This document shows, one piece after another, positions 23,210 through 31,310 of a DNA stretch of 32,656 bases (the stretch's first letter is position 1; every line of letters starts with the position of its first letter). Origin of the DNA: Candidatus Gallacutalibacter pullicola (GTDB lineage Bacteria; Bacillota; Clostridia; Oscillospirales; Acutalibacteraceae). The stretch is taken from contig DVHF01000128.1 in the NCBI GenBank assembly GCA_018712265.1, forward strand, positions 1 to 32,656, written 5' to 3'. Below the pieces are notes generated by a model, which was given only the letters and a program-made list of their open reading frames with translations, did not search any database and was not told where the DNA came from. The position numbers were made by a program, and so were the translations under genes.

Positions 23210-24141
23210 GCGGCTTTTTTGGGATCGATACCAGTAACTATACCACCTCCGCGGCTGTGTTTGACGGCGGCTGCATCACGCAGAACAAGCGCCTCCTGCC
23301 TGTAAAGGAGGGCCAGCTCGGCCTGCGCCAGAGCGACGCAGTATTCCATCACGTCCAGCAGCTTCCGCAGGTGGCGGGGCCGCTGCTGAGAGGGATCCGT
23401 CCGGCGGCTGTGGGGGTATCCTCGCGTCCGAGGGATCAGGAAGGCTCCTATATGCCGTGCTTTACGGTGGGCGCCGGCGCGGCAAAGATGCTCGCCTCGT
23501 CGTGGGAGGTGCCGTGCTATGAATTTTCCCATCAGGCGGGCCATATCGCGGCGGCGCTGTATTCCGCGGGACGGCTCGATCTGCTGGAAAAAAGCTTCCT
23601 GGCATTCCATGTGTCCGGCGGGACGACGGAGGCCGTGCTCGTACAGCCGGATCCTGTTCATATCGTCGGCGCGAAAATTGTCGCATCCTCGCTGGATCTC
23701 AAGGGAGGCCAGGCCGTGGACCGTGTGGGCATGATGCTCGGGCTGAAATTCCCGGCGGGACCGGAGCTCGAGAAGCTTGCGCGGCGGAGCGAAAAAAGCT
23801 TCCGGATCCACCCATCGATGAAGGGTGCGGACTGCTCCCTCTCCGGGATAGAAAACAAGTGCCGCAAAATGCTAGAGGACGGTGAGCCGAAAGAGGACAT
23901 CGCCCGGTACTGTCTGGATGCGCTTCTGGCCGCGCTGGACGCCATGTGCGGCGCGCTGCTGGAAGAATACGGGGATCTCCCGGTGCTGTTTGCGGGCGGC
24001 GTGATGTCGAACAGCATTATCCGGACGTCCCTTGAGAAAAAATACGGGGCAGTGTTTGCGCAGCCGGAATTTTCGTCAGACAACGCGGCGGGGATCGCGG
24101 TTCTTGCTTCCGTCAAAGCGCAGCGGGAGGGGATCGCATGA
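23206..24141 (+). CDS. TsaD/Kae1-like (peptidase M22 family) protein
   Basis: A 311-residue ASKHA-fold protein related to TsaD, the tRNA threonylcarbamoyladenosine transferase. Visible: the N-terminal GIDTSNYTTSAAVFD, a metal-site HQAGH at residues 109-113 in place of the usual HHMEGH, VSGGTTEAVLV, LKGGQAVDRVG, and the C-terminal FAGGVMSN and SSDNAAGIAVLA. The two metal-binding His are therefore kept. It is a paralogue typical of clostridial nusB-xseA clusters rather than the main TsaD, whose usual partners (TsaB, TsaE) are absent. Its function is unproven. ATGA overlaps join it to both neighbours. Confidence 0.85.
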   Translation: MSGFFGIDTSNYTTSAAVFDGGCITQNKRLLPVKEGQLGLRQSDAVFHHVQQLPQVAGPLLRGIRPAAVGVSSRPRDQEGSYMPCFTVGAGAAKMLASSWEVPCYEFSHQAGHIAAALYSAGRLDLLEKSFLAFHVSGGTTEAVLVQPDPVHIVGAKIVASSLDLKGGQAVDRVGMMLGLKFPAGPELEKLARRSEKSFRIHPSMKGADCSLSGIENKCRKMLEDGEPKEDIARYCLDALLAALDAMCGALLEEYGDLPVLFAGGVMSNSIIRTSLEKKYGAVFAQPEFSSDNAAGIAVLASVKAQREGIA

Positions 24142-25373
24142 AAGCTCCGTCCGTGGTGACGGTCACACAGCTCAACACCTATCTGAAATCTGTATTCGAT
24201 GGAGATTCTAACCTCACCAACATTTATTTGAGCGGGGAGATCTCCAATTTTACGAACCATTACCGGTCGGGCCACCTGTATTTTTCGCTCAAGGACGAGA
24301 AATGCAGCGTGCGCGCGGTGATGTTTTCCTCGAGCGCGCGGCGCATCCGCTTCACCCCGCAGGACGGGATGAAGGTGCTGGTGCGCGGACGCGTTTCCGT
24401 GTACGAGGCGTCGGGGCAGTATCAGGTTTATGTGGACGATATGCAGCCGGACGGCGTGGGCGCGCTGAACCTCGCATTTGAGCAGCTGAAACGAAAGCTG
24501 GCGGCAGAGGGACTGTTCGACGCGTCGCGGAAAAAGCCCCTGCCGCGCTATCCGGCGCGCATCGGCGTGGCGACCTCCCCGACGGGGGCGGCGGTGCGCG
24601 ATATTCTGCAAATTCTGGGACGCCGGTGGCCTGCGGCGGAAATCATTTTCTGTCCGGTGCTGGTGCAGGGCGACGGCGCGGCGCAGCAGATCGCGGAGGC
24701 TGTTCGGCGGTTCAACAGGCTCCGCTGTGCCGACGTGCTGATTGTCGGGCGCGGCGGCGGCTCGGCAGAGGATCTGTGGGCGTTCAACGAGGAGATCGTC
24801 GCGCGGGCGGTGGCGGAATCGGAAATCCCGGTGATCTCGGCGGTCGGCCACGAGACGGATTTCACGATCTGCGATTTTGCGGCGGATCTGCGCGCGCCGA
24901 CCCCATCGGCAGCGGCGGAGCTTGCCGTTCCGGACTGCGCGGAGATTGCCGCGGCGGCTGTGTCAGGCAGACTGCGCGCCCGTGCGGCTGTGGACGCAAG
25001 GCTCCGCACAGAAAAAACGAGGCTTCAGGCGGTGCGTTCGCGGCGCGTGATGGCCAATCCGCAGGAGCTTGTTTCCCTGCGCCGGATAAAGACGGACGCC
25101 CTTTCCGCGCGGCTGGATCATACGGCCGGAAAGCGGCTGGACGGGGAAAAATCGCGTCTGGCGGCGGTGTGCGCCAAGCTTGACGCGCTCAGCCCGATGC
25201 GCGTGCTGGCGCGGGGCTACTCCATCACAACCACGGCGGACGGCGGAACGCTTTCCCGTATAGATCAGGTAAAAGCTGGGGATACTGTAAAAATCAGGAT
25301 GCTGGACGGCGAGATCGGCGCGTCGGTCACGACATTGGAACACATCCCGGAAAGGGCGGGGAAAATCGAATGA
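24138..25373 (+). CDS. xseA: Exodeoxyribonuclease VII large subunit
   Basis: A 411-residue nuclease subunit. N-terminal OB-fold domain (VTVTQLNTYLKSVFD ... SGEISNFTNHYRSGHLYFSLKD) for DNA binding, then the catalytic core with RIGVATSPTGAAVRDILQIL, VGRGGGSAEDLWAFN and AVGHETDFTICDFAADLRAPTPSAAAEL, then a shortened coiled-coil. It degrades single-stranded DNA together with XseB, encoded directly downstream with an ATGA overlap. Confidence 0.97.
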   Translation: MKAPSVVTVTQLNTYLKSVFDGDSNLTNIYLSGEISNFTNHYRSGHLYFSLKDEKCSVRAVMFSSSARRIRFTPQDGMKVLVRGRVSVYEASGQYQVYVDDMQPDGVGALNLAFEQLKRKLAAEGLFDASRKKPLPRYPARIGVATSPTGAAVRDILQILGRRWPAAEIIFCPVLVQGDGAAQQIAEAVRRFNRLRCADVLIVGRGGGSAEDLWAFNEEIVARAVAESEIPVISAVGHETDFTICDFAADLRAPTPSAAAELAVPDCAEIAAAAVSGRLRARAAVDARLRTEKTRLQAVRSRRVMANPQELVSLRRIKTDALSARLDHTAGKRLDGEKSRLAAVCAKLDALSPMRVLARGYSITTTADGGTLSRIDQVKAGDTVKIRMLDGEIGASVTTLEHIPERAGKIE

Positions 25374-25582
25374 ATAAAAATATGACGTTTGAAGCGGCGA
25401 TGGATAAGCTGGAGGAAATCGTGGCGCGCCTGGAGGCGGGGAACGAACCGCTGGACGCCTTGCTCAAGCTGTATGAGGAGGCGGCGAAGCTCTCGAATTT
25501 CTGCTACGGAAAGCTGGAGAACGCCGAGCAGAAGATCCGGCAGATCAGCGAGCTGGAAGGGGAAGAAAAACAGGATGAGTAA
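25370..25582 (+). CDS. xseB: Exodeoxyribonuclease VII small subunit
   Basis: A 70-residue helical protein, normal for XseB, containing FEAAMDKLEEIVARLEAGNEPLDALLKLYEEAAKL. It binds the coiled-coil of the large subunit. The ATG overlaps the xseA stop; its own end overlaps the ispA start by eight bases, indicating coupled translation. Confidence 0.96.
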   Translation: MNKNMTFEAAMDKLEEIVARLEAGNEPLDALLKLYEEAAKLSNFCYGKLENAEQKIRQISELEGEEKQDE

Positions 25583-26462
25583 CGGGTATTGGAAGGACTT
25601 GCAGGAAAAGATGGAGCACTGGCTCGACGATGCGCTCCCGGAGGCGGACGTGCCGCAGAAAAGCATCTTTACGGCGATGCGGTACAGCCTGATGGACGGC
25701 GGGAAACGGATCCGCCCGATGCTGGTGCTGGAATTCTGCCGGATGTGCGGCGGGGATGCGGAGGTAGCGGCGCCGTTCGCGTGCGCGGTGGAGATGATCC
25801 ACACATATTCGCTGATCCACGACGATCTGCCGTGCATGGATAATTCCGATCTGCGCCGCGGGAGACCGTCGAACCACAAGGTGTTTGGCGAAGCCTCGGC
25901 GCTGCTGGCCGGTGATGGTCTGCTGACGGCGGCGTTTGAGACGATGCTCAGCGAGCAGTCAATCCGGCGCGCAGGGGCGGATCGTGCGGCACGCGCCGCC
26001 GGGATTCTCGCGTCCGCGGCGGGAGCCTACGGCATGGTGGGCGGCCAGGTGCTGGATCTGGCGGCAGAGGGAAAGCAGGTCTCTCTGGAATACCTGGAAG
26101 CGATGGATCACCGCAAGACGGGCGCGCTGATTATCGCGTCGGCCAAAATGGGCTGCGCAGTCGCCGGGGCGGAGCCGGACAAGCTGGACGCCGCGGAGCG
26201 GTACGCGTCGGCATTAGGACTGGCGTTCCAGATCCAGGACGACATCCTCGATGTGACTTCCACGCCGGAGGAACTCGGCAAAACCGTGGGCGGCGACGCG
26301 GAGAACGAGAAATCGACGTACGTCTCCCTGCTTGGATTGGACAAGGCCAGAGAGCAGGTCGCCCTGCTGACGGCGCAGGCAAAGGACGCGCTTGCAGTTT
26401 TCGGCGATCAGGCGGACGCGCTGCGCGAGCTGGCGGACTCCCTCGCGTCCCGCGCAAAATAA
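25575..26462 (+). CDS. ispA: Farnesyl diphosphate synthase (polyprenyl synthetase)
   Basis: A 295-residue trans-prenyltransferase, making C15 farnesyl diphosphate from isopentenyl and dimethylallyl or geranyl diphosphate. Motifs: GGKRIRPMLVLEFC, first Asp-rich DDLPCMDNSDLRRGRPSNHK with Asp83, GGQVLDLAAEG, DHRKTGALI, and second Asp-rich FQIQDDILDVT. Length fits the family. The ATG at 25575 has AAACAGG just upstream and overlaps xseB. Placement after xseAB is the standard gene order of Firmicutes. No following gene on this strand before a 600-base gap, so it ends the operon here. Confidence 0.96.
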   Translation: MSNGYWKDLQEKMEHWLDDALPEADVPQKSIFTAMRYSLMDGGKRIRPMLVLEFCRMCGGDAEVAAPFACAVEMIHTYSLIHDDLPCMDNSDLRRGRPSNHKVFGEASALLAGDGLLTAAFETMLSEQSIRRAGADRAARAAGILASAAGAYGMVGGQVLDLAAEGKQVSLEYLEAMDHRKTGALIIASAKMGCAVAGAEPDKLDAAERYASALGLAFQIQDDILDVTSTPEELGKTVGGDAENEKSTYVSLLGLDKAREQVALLTAQAKDALAVFGDQADALRELADSLASRAK

Positions 26463-26466
26463 AAAT

Positions 26467-26535
26467 CCCGGCTGATGCCGGGAAAGTGAAATGTGGCTTT
26501 CGCCACGTGAAATATCTTTTCAGATGTGAAAAGAT
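26467..26535. repeat. Array of three short hairpins after ispA
   Basis: Three perfect hairpins follow each other: CCCGGC/GCCGGG at 26467-26482, GTGGC/GCCAC at 26493-26506, and ATCTTTTCA/TGAAAAGAT at 26514-26535. GTGAAAT recurs between them. Such short hairpin arrays are frequent between genes of this group. They lack classic T-tails, but may act in transcript end formation. Confidence 0.6.
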
Positions 26536-26565
26536 CTTCGATAGAGTTCGGAAAAGCGCGAACAT

Positions 26566-26657
26566 AAAGTTTTCGGTCAAGCCTTTTTCAAAAGGCTTGC
26601 GGGTATTCCAAAAGGGCGGAGCCCTTTTGGCCGCGCTCCGCAGAGAGCGGAAACTTT
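26566..26657. repeat. Dispersed repeat family 'AAAGTTTT', copy 2
   Basis: The best preserved copy: AAAGTTTT, then CAAGCCTTTTTCAAAAGGCTTG (hairpin), then CCAAAAGGGC/GCCCTTTTGG hairpin, then a GC-rich part with CCGC...GCGG, and ends GCGGAAACTTT, an inverted match of the first bases. The flanking DNA from 26658 to about 26960 shows no gene or clear structure. Confidence 0.75.
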
Positions 26658-26962
26658 AGACGTCAAAAAGCGCCGCATAAAATCTTCATCCTGCCCTGTC
26701 GGCTCCAAAGTTTTTTGACAAGCCGAAATTTTCACAACGGTCGGCGGCCGTCTGTCACATATTTTTGAGCAGTTCAGAAATAATCTCCCTTTGGCGCGGG
26801 TTCAGAGCAGACCAGTGATTCAGATTGTATGTCCGAGAACAAATTGGAGGATTTATACAGGAGCGCGTTGGTAATTCTCCATGAATCTGAAATATAAGGC
26901 GGCAAGGCGCTGAAAAGCGCAGAGAAATCGCGGGAAAAGCGTGAAAACAGGCGCATTTTTGC

Positions 26963-26991
26963 TTGACAATCCCCGGCAGATATGGTATGCT
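26963..26991 (+). promoter_or_regulatory. Sigma-A-type promoter for rplU operon
   Basis: -35 TTGACA at 26963-26968, 17 bases of spacer, -10 TATGCT at 26986-26991. The start is expected near 26998, leaving a leader of about 75 bases with inverted repeats (CCCGCCCGGG), a place where L21-type leader control could act. Confidence 0.8.
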
Positions 26992-27074
26992 GATTAAGCC
27001 GCATATTACGGGCCAGAAAGCGGAGAAATCCCGCCCGGGATAGCGAGTTTAATGTAAAGGCAGGGCCTAAATTC

Positions 27075-27383
27075 ATGTATGCAGTAATTGAAACCGGCGG
27101 CAAGCAGTACAAAGTACAGTACGGCGACGTCATCTTTGTTGAGAAGCTTGCGGCGGAAGAGAACGCAACCGTGGAGTTCAAGGTAATTGCACTTGGCGGT
27201 GACGACGGTCTGAAGATCGGCAATCCGTATGTAGAGGGCGCGTCCGTAACGGGCAAGGTGCTCAAGAACGGCAAGGGCAAGAAGATCACGGTGTTTACCT
27301 ACAAGCCCAAGAAGAACGAGAAGCGCAAGATGGGTCACAGACAGCCCTACACGAAGGTGCAGATCGAAGCTGTCAACGGCTAA
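27075..27383 (+). CDS. rplU: Large ribosomal subunit protein bL21
   Basis: A 102-residue ribosomal protein that binds 23S rRNA. It has [25 protein letters not shown] at the N-terminus and the conserved basic end [25 protein letters not shown]. First gene of the rplU-prp-rpmA operon, behind a consensus promoter. Confidence 0.98.
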   Translation: MYAVIETGGKQYKVQYGDVIFVEKLAAEENATVEFKVIALGGDDGLKIGNPYVEGASVTGKVLKNGKGKKITVFTYKPKKNEKRKMGHRQPYTKVQIEAVNG

Positions 27384-27384
27384 G

Positions 27385-27705
27385 ATGATTCTTGTCAAAT
27401 TTTTTACGATGCCATCCGGCGGCCTGACGGGGTTCCGGATGTCGGGTCATGCGGACGCAGGAGAGGCCGGGACGGATATTGTCTGTGCGGCAGTTTCCTC
27501 GGCGGCATACCTGACAGCGAACGGCATCACAGAGATCCTGCACGTGAACGCCCAGATAGATGTGGCGGACGGCGAGATGTATTTGAGCATCCTCCCGCGG
27601 GACGTCCCGGCGTGTCATGATTTTCTGGCGGCTTTCAAGCTTCATATGCTGGGGCTTGAGGAGCAGTATCCGAAGAACATTAAAGTGAGTTATACGGAGG
27701 TGTAA
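27385..27705 (+). CDS. prp: Ribosomal-processing cysteine protease Prp
   Basis: A 106-residue protease (YsxB family) that removes the N-terminal leader of L27. The catalytic pair is visible: His22 in SGHADAGEAG and Cys34 in TDIVCAAVSS. The gene lies between rplU and rpmA, as in Firmicutes generally. The start ATG is one base after the rplU stop, with no strong ribosome binding site, so translation is probably coupled. Confidence 0.95.
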   Translation: MILVKFFTMPSGGLTGFRMSGHADAGEAGTDIVCAAVSSAAYLTANGITEILHVNAQIDVADGEMYLSILPRDVPACHDFLAAFKLHMLGLEEQYPKNIKVSYTEV

Positions 27706-27708
27706 AGC

Positions 27709-27993
27709 ATGCTGAAGATCAATATTCAGTTGTTTGCGCATAAAAAAGGTATGGGTTCCACGAAGAACGGCCGTGATTCCGAGTCGAAGCGCCTTGGCGT
27801 AAAGCGTGCGGACGGTCAGTTCGTTCTTGCCGGAAATATTCTGGTAAAGCAGCGCGGAACACACATCCATCCGGGCAACAACGTGGGCATCGGTTCGGAT
27901 GATTCCCTGTTTGCTCTTGTCGACGGCAAGGTGAAGTTCGAGCGCCGCGGCCGCGATCGCAAGCAGGTCAGCGTTTACGCTATCGAGCAGTAA
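27709..27993 (+). CDS. rpmA: Large ribosomal subunit protein bL27 (with Prp-cleaved leader)
   Basis: A 94-residue protein. The mature N-terminus [15 protein letters not shown] reaches the peptidyl-transferase centre. It is preceded by a nine-residue leader MLKINIQLF, the recognition sequence of Prp, with cleavage expected after Phe9. GGAGGTG lies before the ATG. The gene follows prp by three bases. Confidence 0.98.
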   Translation: MLKINIQLFAHKKGMGSTKNGRDSESKRLGVKRADGQFVLAGNILVKQRGTHIHPGNNVGIGSDDSLFALVDGKVKFERRGRDRKQVSVYAIEQ

Positions 27994-28007
27994 ACCCGAA
28001 AGCTTAC

Positions 28008-28052
28008 AAAAATCCCGGGAAGCCTGTCATTGTGCTGTCCCGGGATTTTTAT
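28008..28052 (+). terminator. Intrinsic terminator between rpmA and obgE
   Basis: AAAAATCCCGGG and CCCGGGATTTTT form a stem around an interrupted loop, with a run of T's at the end of the stem. It may end the rplU operon, or act as a partial terminator controlling obgE, for which no separate promoter was recognised. Confidence 0.75.
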
Positions 28053-28100
28053 TGTGGCGCCGCCCCGTAAGGGGCCTCCGCGGCCCCAAGGAGGTATAGA

Positions 28101-29372
28101 ATGTTTGTAGATTATGCGAAAATCAAGCTGAAAGCAGGAAACGGCGGGAACGGAGCAGTAGCGTTCCACCGGGAGAAGTACGTGGCGGCGGGAGGTCCCG
28201 ACGGCGGGGACGGCGGCCGCGGCGGGGATATCCTTTTCCAGGCGGACGACAACCTCTCCACGCTTGCCGATTTCCGCTATAAACGGAAGTATAACGCACA
28301 GAACGGCGAGGACGGCCGCGGTCGGAAATGCACCGGTAAAAACGGCGAGAGCCTCGTGATCCGGGTGCCGCGCGGAACGCTCGTCCGTGAAGCCGAAACG
28401 GGACGTCTGCTGGCCGATGTTTCCACCGATGAGCCGCAGCTCGTCGCAAAGGGCGGCCGCGGCGGCTGGGGGAACAGCCATTTTGCCACGCCGACCCGTC
28501 AGGTGCCGAGATTTGCGAAGCCCGGGATCCCCGGAGAGGAACTGGAGGTCCAGCTGGAGCTGAAGCTGCTGGCGGACGTCGGTCTGGTAGGGTTCCCGAA
28601 CGTCGGAAAATCTACGCTGATTTCCGTGGTCAGCGAGGCAAAGCCCACCATCGCCAACTACCACTTCACTACGCTCACGCCGGTGCTCGGCGTGGTGCAT
28701 ATGGGCGAGGGCGATTCCTTCGTCATGGCGGACATCCCCGGCCTGATCGAGGGCGCGGGAGAGGGCGTCGGACTTGGTCACCAGTTCCTGCGCCATGTGG
28801 ACCGCTGCCGCCTGCTGGTGCATATCGTCGATGTGTCCGGGAGCGAGGGGCGCGATCCGATCGAGGATTTCAATATCATCAACTGTGAGCTGGAAAAATT
28901 CGATCCGGAGCTGGCAACCCGCCCGATGATCGTTGTGGGGAATAAATGCGATCTGGCTACGGATGAACAGATCGCGGAGTTCCGGGACTATATTCAGGGG
29001 CGCGGCTATGAATTTTTCCCGATCATGGCGGCGATCCGCTACGATGTGGATCCGCTGCTCAACCGGATCAGGGAGATGCTCAGCAAGCTGCCGCCGATCC
29101 GCCGGTACGAGCCGGAGGCCGCGCCGCAGAAGCCGGTGGAGGACTTCTCGCGCCGCGAGGTGAAAATCACCAATCAGGACGGCGTCTATATGGTCGAGGG
29201 CGAATGGCTGCTTCAGGTGCTGGGTTCCATCAACTTCAACGACTACGAATCCATGCAGTATTTCCAGCGCGTACTGATCCAGTGCGGCGTGATCGACGCC
29301 CTGCGCGAAGCGGGGATCGAGGAGGGAGATACAGTCAGTATCTACAACGTGGAATTCGATTTTGTGGAGTAA
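28101..29372 (+). CDS. obgE: GTPase ObgE/CgtA
   Basis: A 423-residue essential GTPase of ribosome assembly. Gly-rich Obg domain (residues 1-158, GGPDGGDGGRGGD), then the G domain with P-loop GFPNVGKST near 165, DIPGLIEGA, and NKCD, then the C-terminal OCT domain (VKITNQDGVYMVEG ... GDTVSIYNVEFDF). AAGGAGG precedes the ATG. The order rplU-prp-rpmA-obgE is conserved in Firmicutes. Confidence 0.98.
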   Translation: MFVDYAKIKLKAGNGGNGAVAFHREKYVAAGGPDGGDGGRGGDILFQADDNLSTLADFRYKRKYNAQNGEDGRGRKCTGKNGESLVIRVPRGTLVREAETGRLLADVSTDEPQLVAKGGRGGWGNSHFATPTRQVPRFAKPGIPGEELEVQLELKLLADVGLVGFPNVGKSTLISVVSEAKPTIANYHFTTLTPVLGVVHMGEGDSFVMADIPGLIEGAGEGVGLGHQFLRHVDRCRLLVHIVDVSGSEGRDPIEDFNIINCELEKFDPELATRPMIVVGNKCDLATDEQIAEFRDYIQGRGYEFFPIMAAIRYDVDPLLNRIREMLSKLPPIRRYEPEAAPQKPVEDFSRREVKITNQDGVYMVEGEWLLQVLGSINFNDYESMQYFQRVLIQCGVIDALREAGIEEGDTVSIYNVEFDFVE

Positions 29373-29384
29373 GGGGGCGGATGG

Positions 29385-29774
29385 ATGGAACGCCTTTATA
29401 ACGCGGACTGCGATGTGAAATCACTCAGCCCGTTGACGCTGGCCTTTATCGGGGACGGCGTATTCGACCTTTTTGTGCGTGAACGGCTCGTCTGTCAGGG
29501 AAACTGCCCGGTGAACAAGCTGCACGGCCGCGCGGTGGAGCAGGTGTGCTGTTCCGCGCAGGCGGCGGCTATGGAAAAGCTGTTGCCTCTGCTGACGGAG
29601 GAGGAAGCCGACGTTTTCCGCCGCGGCAGAAATGCGCATACGAACCACCTTCCCAAAAACGCGTCTCCGGCCGATTACCACGCCGCAACGGGACTGGAAG
29701 CCCTGTTCGGATGGCTCTATCTGCGCGGTGAAATCGATCGCCTGCGGCAGTTTTTCTCCGTGATCTGCGGATAA
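29385..29774 (+). CDS. mrnC: Mini-ribonuclease III
   Basis: A 129-residue RNase III-like nuclease without a double-strand RNA-binding domain, which matures 23S rRNA in Bacillus. The catalytic signature is LAFIGDGVFDLFVRERL near residues 20-36, followed by RRGRNAHTNHLPKNASPADYHAATGLEALFGWLYL, the second acidic block. AAGGGGG is upstream. An ATG four bases earlier is out of frame. It follows obgE by 12 bases. Confidence 0.93.
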   Translation: MERLYNADCDVKSLSPLTLAFIGDGVFDLFVRERLVCQGNCPVNKLHGRAVEQVCCSAQAAAMEKLLPLLTEEEADVFRRGRNAHTNHLPKNASPADYHAATGLEALFGWLYLRGEIDRLRQFFSVICG

Positions 29775-29844
29775 CCTCCCTGTCTCCCGGGAAAGCTATC
29801 GTGTGTTTCCATAGAAAACAGACGGTGCACCGGGAGGGATGAGC

Positions 29845-30723
29845 GTGCTCGGAACGGAGAAAAGCAGGACTGGACGGGCGGTCGTGGATATGTTGTTTTT
29901 TCTGGCAGGCGGGGCGCTTCTCGCCGTGTCCATCAAGATGTTCACCGCGCCGAATGAGATCGCGCCCGGCGGGGTGACCGGCTTTGCGACCGTGCTCAAC
30001 CACCTGTTCGGACTGCCGATCGGCGTTGTGGTGATCCTCTGCAATATCCCGATTTTCCTGTGGGCGGGATGGGAGCTTGGAGCCAGGGCGGTCGTGAAAA
30101 CCATCGCTGCCACTGTGGTTTATTCGGTGATGATCGATCTGCTCGGGATCGTCATCCCGCCGTATCACGGGGAGCGGATCCTGGTATCGGTGTTCGGCGG
30201 CGCGCTGGAGGGAGCGGGCCTTTCGCTGGCATTCATGCGCGGTGCAACCACGGGCGGCACCGATATGGTAGCCCGTCTGCTCCGGCGGCGGTTCCGCCAT
30301 ATTTCCATGGGGAAATTGATGCTCAGCGTCGACGCCTGTATCGTCATCTTTTCAGGCTTTGCCTATCAGAGTCTGGAAAGCGCGCTGTATGCGTTCATTG
30401 CAATCTTTATTTCCACCAAGGTGATCGATACTATCCTGTACGGTACGGACGTAGGCACGGGGAAAATCCTGTATATTATTTCCGAGAAAAGCGAGGAAAT
30501 CAGCGACAGGATTTTGCAGGACTTGGAGCGCGGTGTGACGAAGCTTGCCTCCCGCGGCGCATACAGCGGACGGGAGGGGGAGATGCTGCTCTGTGCGGTG
30601 CGGCGTGATGAAGTGTATGCGATCCATGAGATTGTGATGGAGACGGATCCGGGGGCGTTTTTGATTGTTGGGGAGGCGGGGGAAATCTCGGGCGAAGGTT
30701 TCCGCCGCGGCAGGACAGAGTAA
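29845..30723 (+). CDS. YitT family membrane protein (DUF161/DUF2179)
   Basis: A protein of about 292 residues with five or six membrane helices (residues about 10-190) and a C-terminal cytoplasmic DUF2179 domain (YIISEKSEEISDRILQDLERGVTKL ... DPGAFLIVGE). The core IKMFTAPNEIAPGGVTGFATVL and GATTGGTDMVARLL are family signatures. GGGAGGG at 29832-29838 touches an ATG at 29839, too close for normal use; the GTG at 29845 has proper spacing and is preferred. CTCCCGG at 29784-29790 could pair with that ribosome binding site. The substrate of the YitT family is unknown. Confidence 0.9.
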   Translation: MLGTEKSRTGRAVVDMLFFLAGGALLAVSIKMFTAPNEIAPGGVTGFATVLNHLFGLPIGVVVILCNIPIFLWAGWELGARAVVKTIAATVVYSVMIDLLGIVIPPYHGERILVSVFGGALEGAGLSLAFMRGATTGGTDMVARLLRRRFRHISMGKLMLSVDACIVIFSGFAYQSLESALYAFIAIFISTKVIDTILYGTDVGTGKILYIISEKSEEISDRILQDLERGVTKLASRGAYSGREGEMLLCAVRRDEVYAIHEIVMETDPGAFLIVGEAGEISGEGFRRGRTE

Positions 30724-30729
30724 AACATA

Positions 30730-30791
30730 AAAGTTTTGCTCAAGCTTTTTCAAAAGCTTGCGACGGGGTGTGGGGGCGAGGAGCCCCCACA
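30730..30791. repeat. Dispersed repeat family 'AAAGTTTT', copy 3
   Basis: Seven bases after the YitT gene stop: AAAGTTTT, stem CAAGCTTTTT/AAAAGCTTG, and hairpin GTGGGGGC/GCCCCCAC. Same order as at 21947 and 26566. Beyond it, GGAACGCGAAGCGTTCC and a strong hairpin GGGCAGCCATCC/GGATGGCTGTCC near 30844-30870 follow; no gene is supported between 30724 and 31151. Confidence 0.75.
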
Positions 30792-30970
30792 GTGAAACCG
30801 GAACGCGAAGCGTTCCCCCCGGCAAGGTGAGCAAACAGAGAGGGGCAGCCATCCGGTGGATGGCTGTCCCGAACGCCTTTGCGGGCCCCCAGGCGGCGTA
30901 CCCGCGGAAACCGGATCTGAAATTGCAGGAGAGCGCGCCGCATATGGCCCCGATAAAAAATGAGAACACG

Positions 30971-31014
30971 AAGCGGCCCATCCAATCCCAAAGGGAAAGG
31001 ATAGGCCGCTTTTT
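30971..31014 (+). terminator. Intrinsic terminator
   Basis: AAGCGGCC...ATCC and GGAT...GGCCGCTT form an almost perfect stem around CCCAAAGGG, followed by T's. It would stop transcripts from the YitT gene; the A-rich left side allows weak activity on the - strand. Confidence 0.7.
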
Positions 31015-31090
31015 AAGGGGGATCGATCTGAATCGGTTGTTACAAATCTGTCCGCAATAGGGGATGGAGAATTTCTTTTTCGGAAAGAAA

Positions 31091-31129
31091 GCAGACGGCT
31101 TTGCAAGGAGTCCATACAAAACCGTCTGC
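31091..31129 (-). terminator. Intrinsic terminator of the small Asn-rich gene
   Basis: On the - strand, GCAGACGGTTTTG and CAAAGCCGTCTGC pair with one mismatch and are followed by TTTCTTTCC. It lies 23 bases after the stop codon of the gene at 31152-31310. Confidence 0.65.
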
Positions 31130-31151
31130 CTTTGGAATGGGTGGCTATTGG

Positions 31152-31310
31152 TTAGTCGTTGCAGTCGGAGCCAGAGTAGTTGGAATAGGAACTGCTGTTC
31201 TTGTTCTGGGCGTTAGAGGACTTTTTATTGGTGGAGTTGGTACTGTTTGTAGAGTTCTGGCAGTTGCTGCCGTTCTTGTTCTGAGCCTTATTAGAAGCCT
31301 TGTTATTCAA
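31152..31310 (-). CDS. Small Asn/Ser-rich protein of unknown function
   Basis: A 52-residue frame with a TTG start at 31310, supported by a very strong ribosome binding site (AAGGAGGTGAT, spacing about 5) and by its own terminator. Composition is extreme: about a quarter each Asn and Ser, many Lys and Gln, no Leu, Ile, Val or Phe. It begins MNNKASNKAQNKN, has Asn-Ser-Thr three times in a row at residues 19-27, a second Lys-rich SSNAQNKNSSS, and two Cys (17, 50) near the ends. Codons are more AT-rich than in neighbouring genes. It is probably soluble and unfolded. Low-complexity Asn-rich mini-proteins in sporeformers are sometimes coat or core components, but that is only inference here. Confidence 0.75.
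   Translation of the reverse strand: MNNKASNKAQNKNGSNCQNSTNSTNSTNKKSSNAQNKNSSSYSNYSGSDCND

Noticed and set aside
30352-31119. - strand frame with a hydrophobic stretch (RFVFSFFIGAICGALSC)
   Set aside because: It runs through a terminator hairpin, a palindrome, the AAAGTTTT repeat and the end of the YitT gene, with no good ribosome binding site. Probably chance, although the first 60 codons could be a decayed gene.
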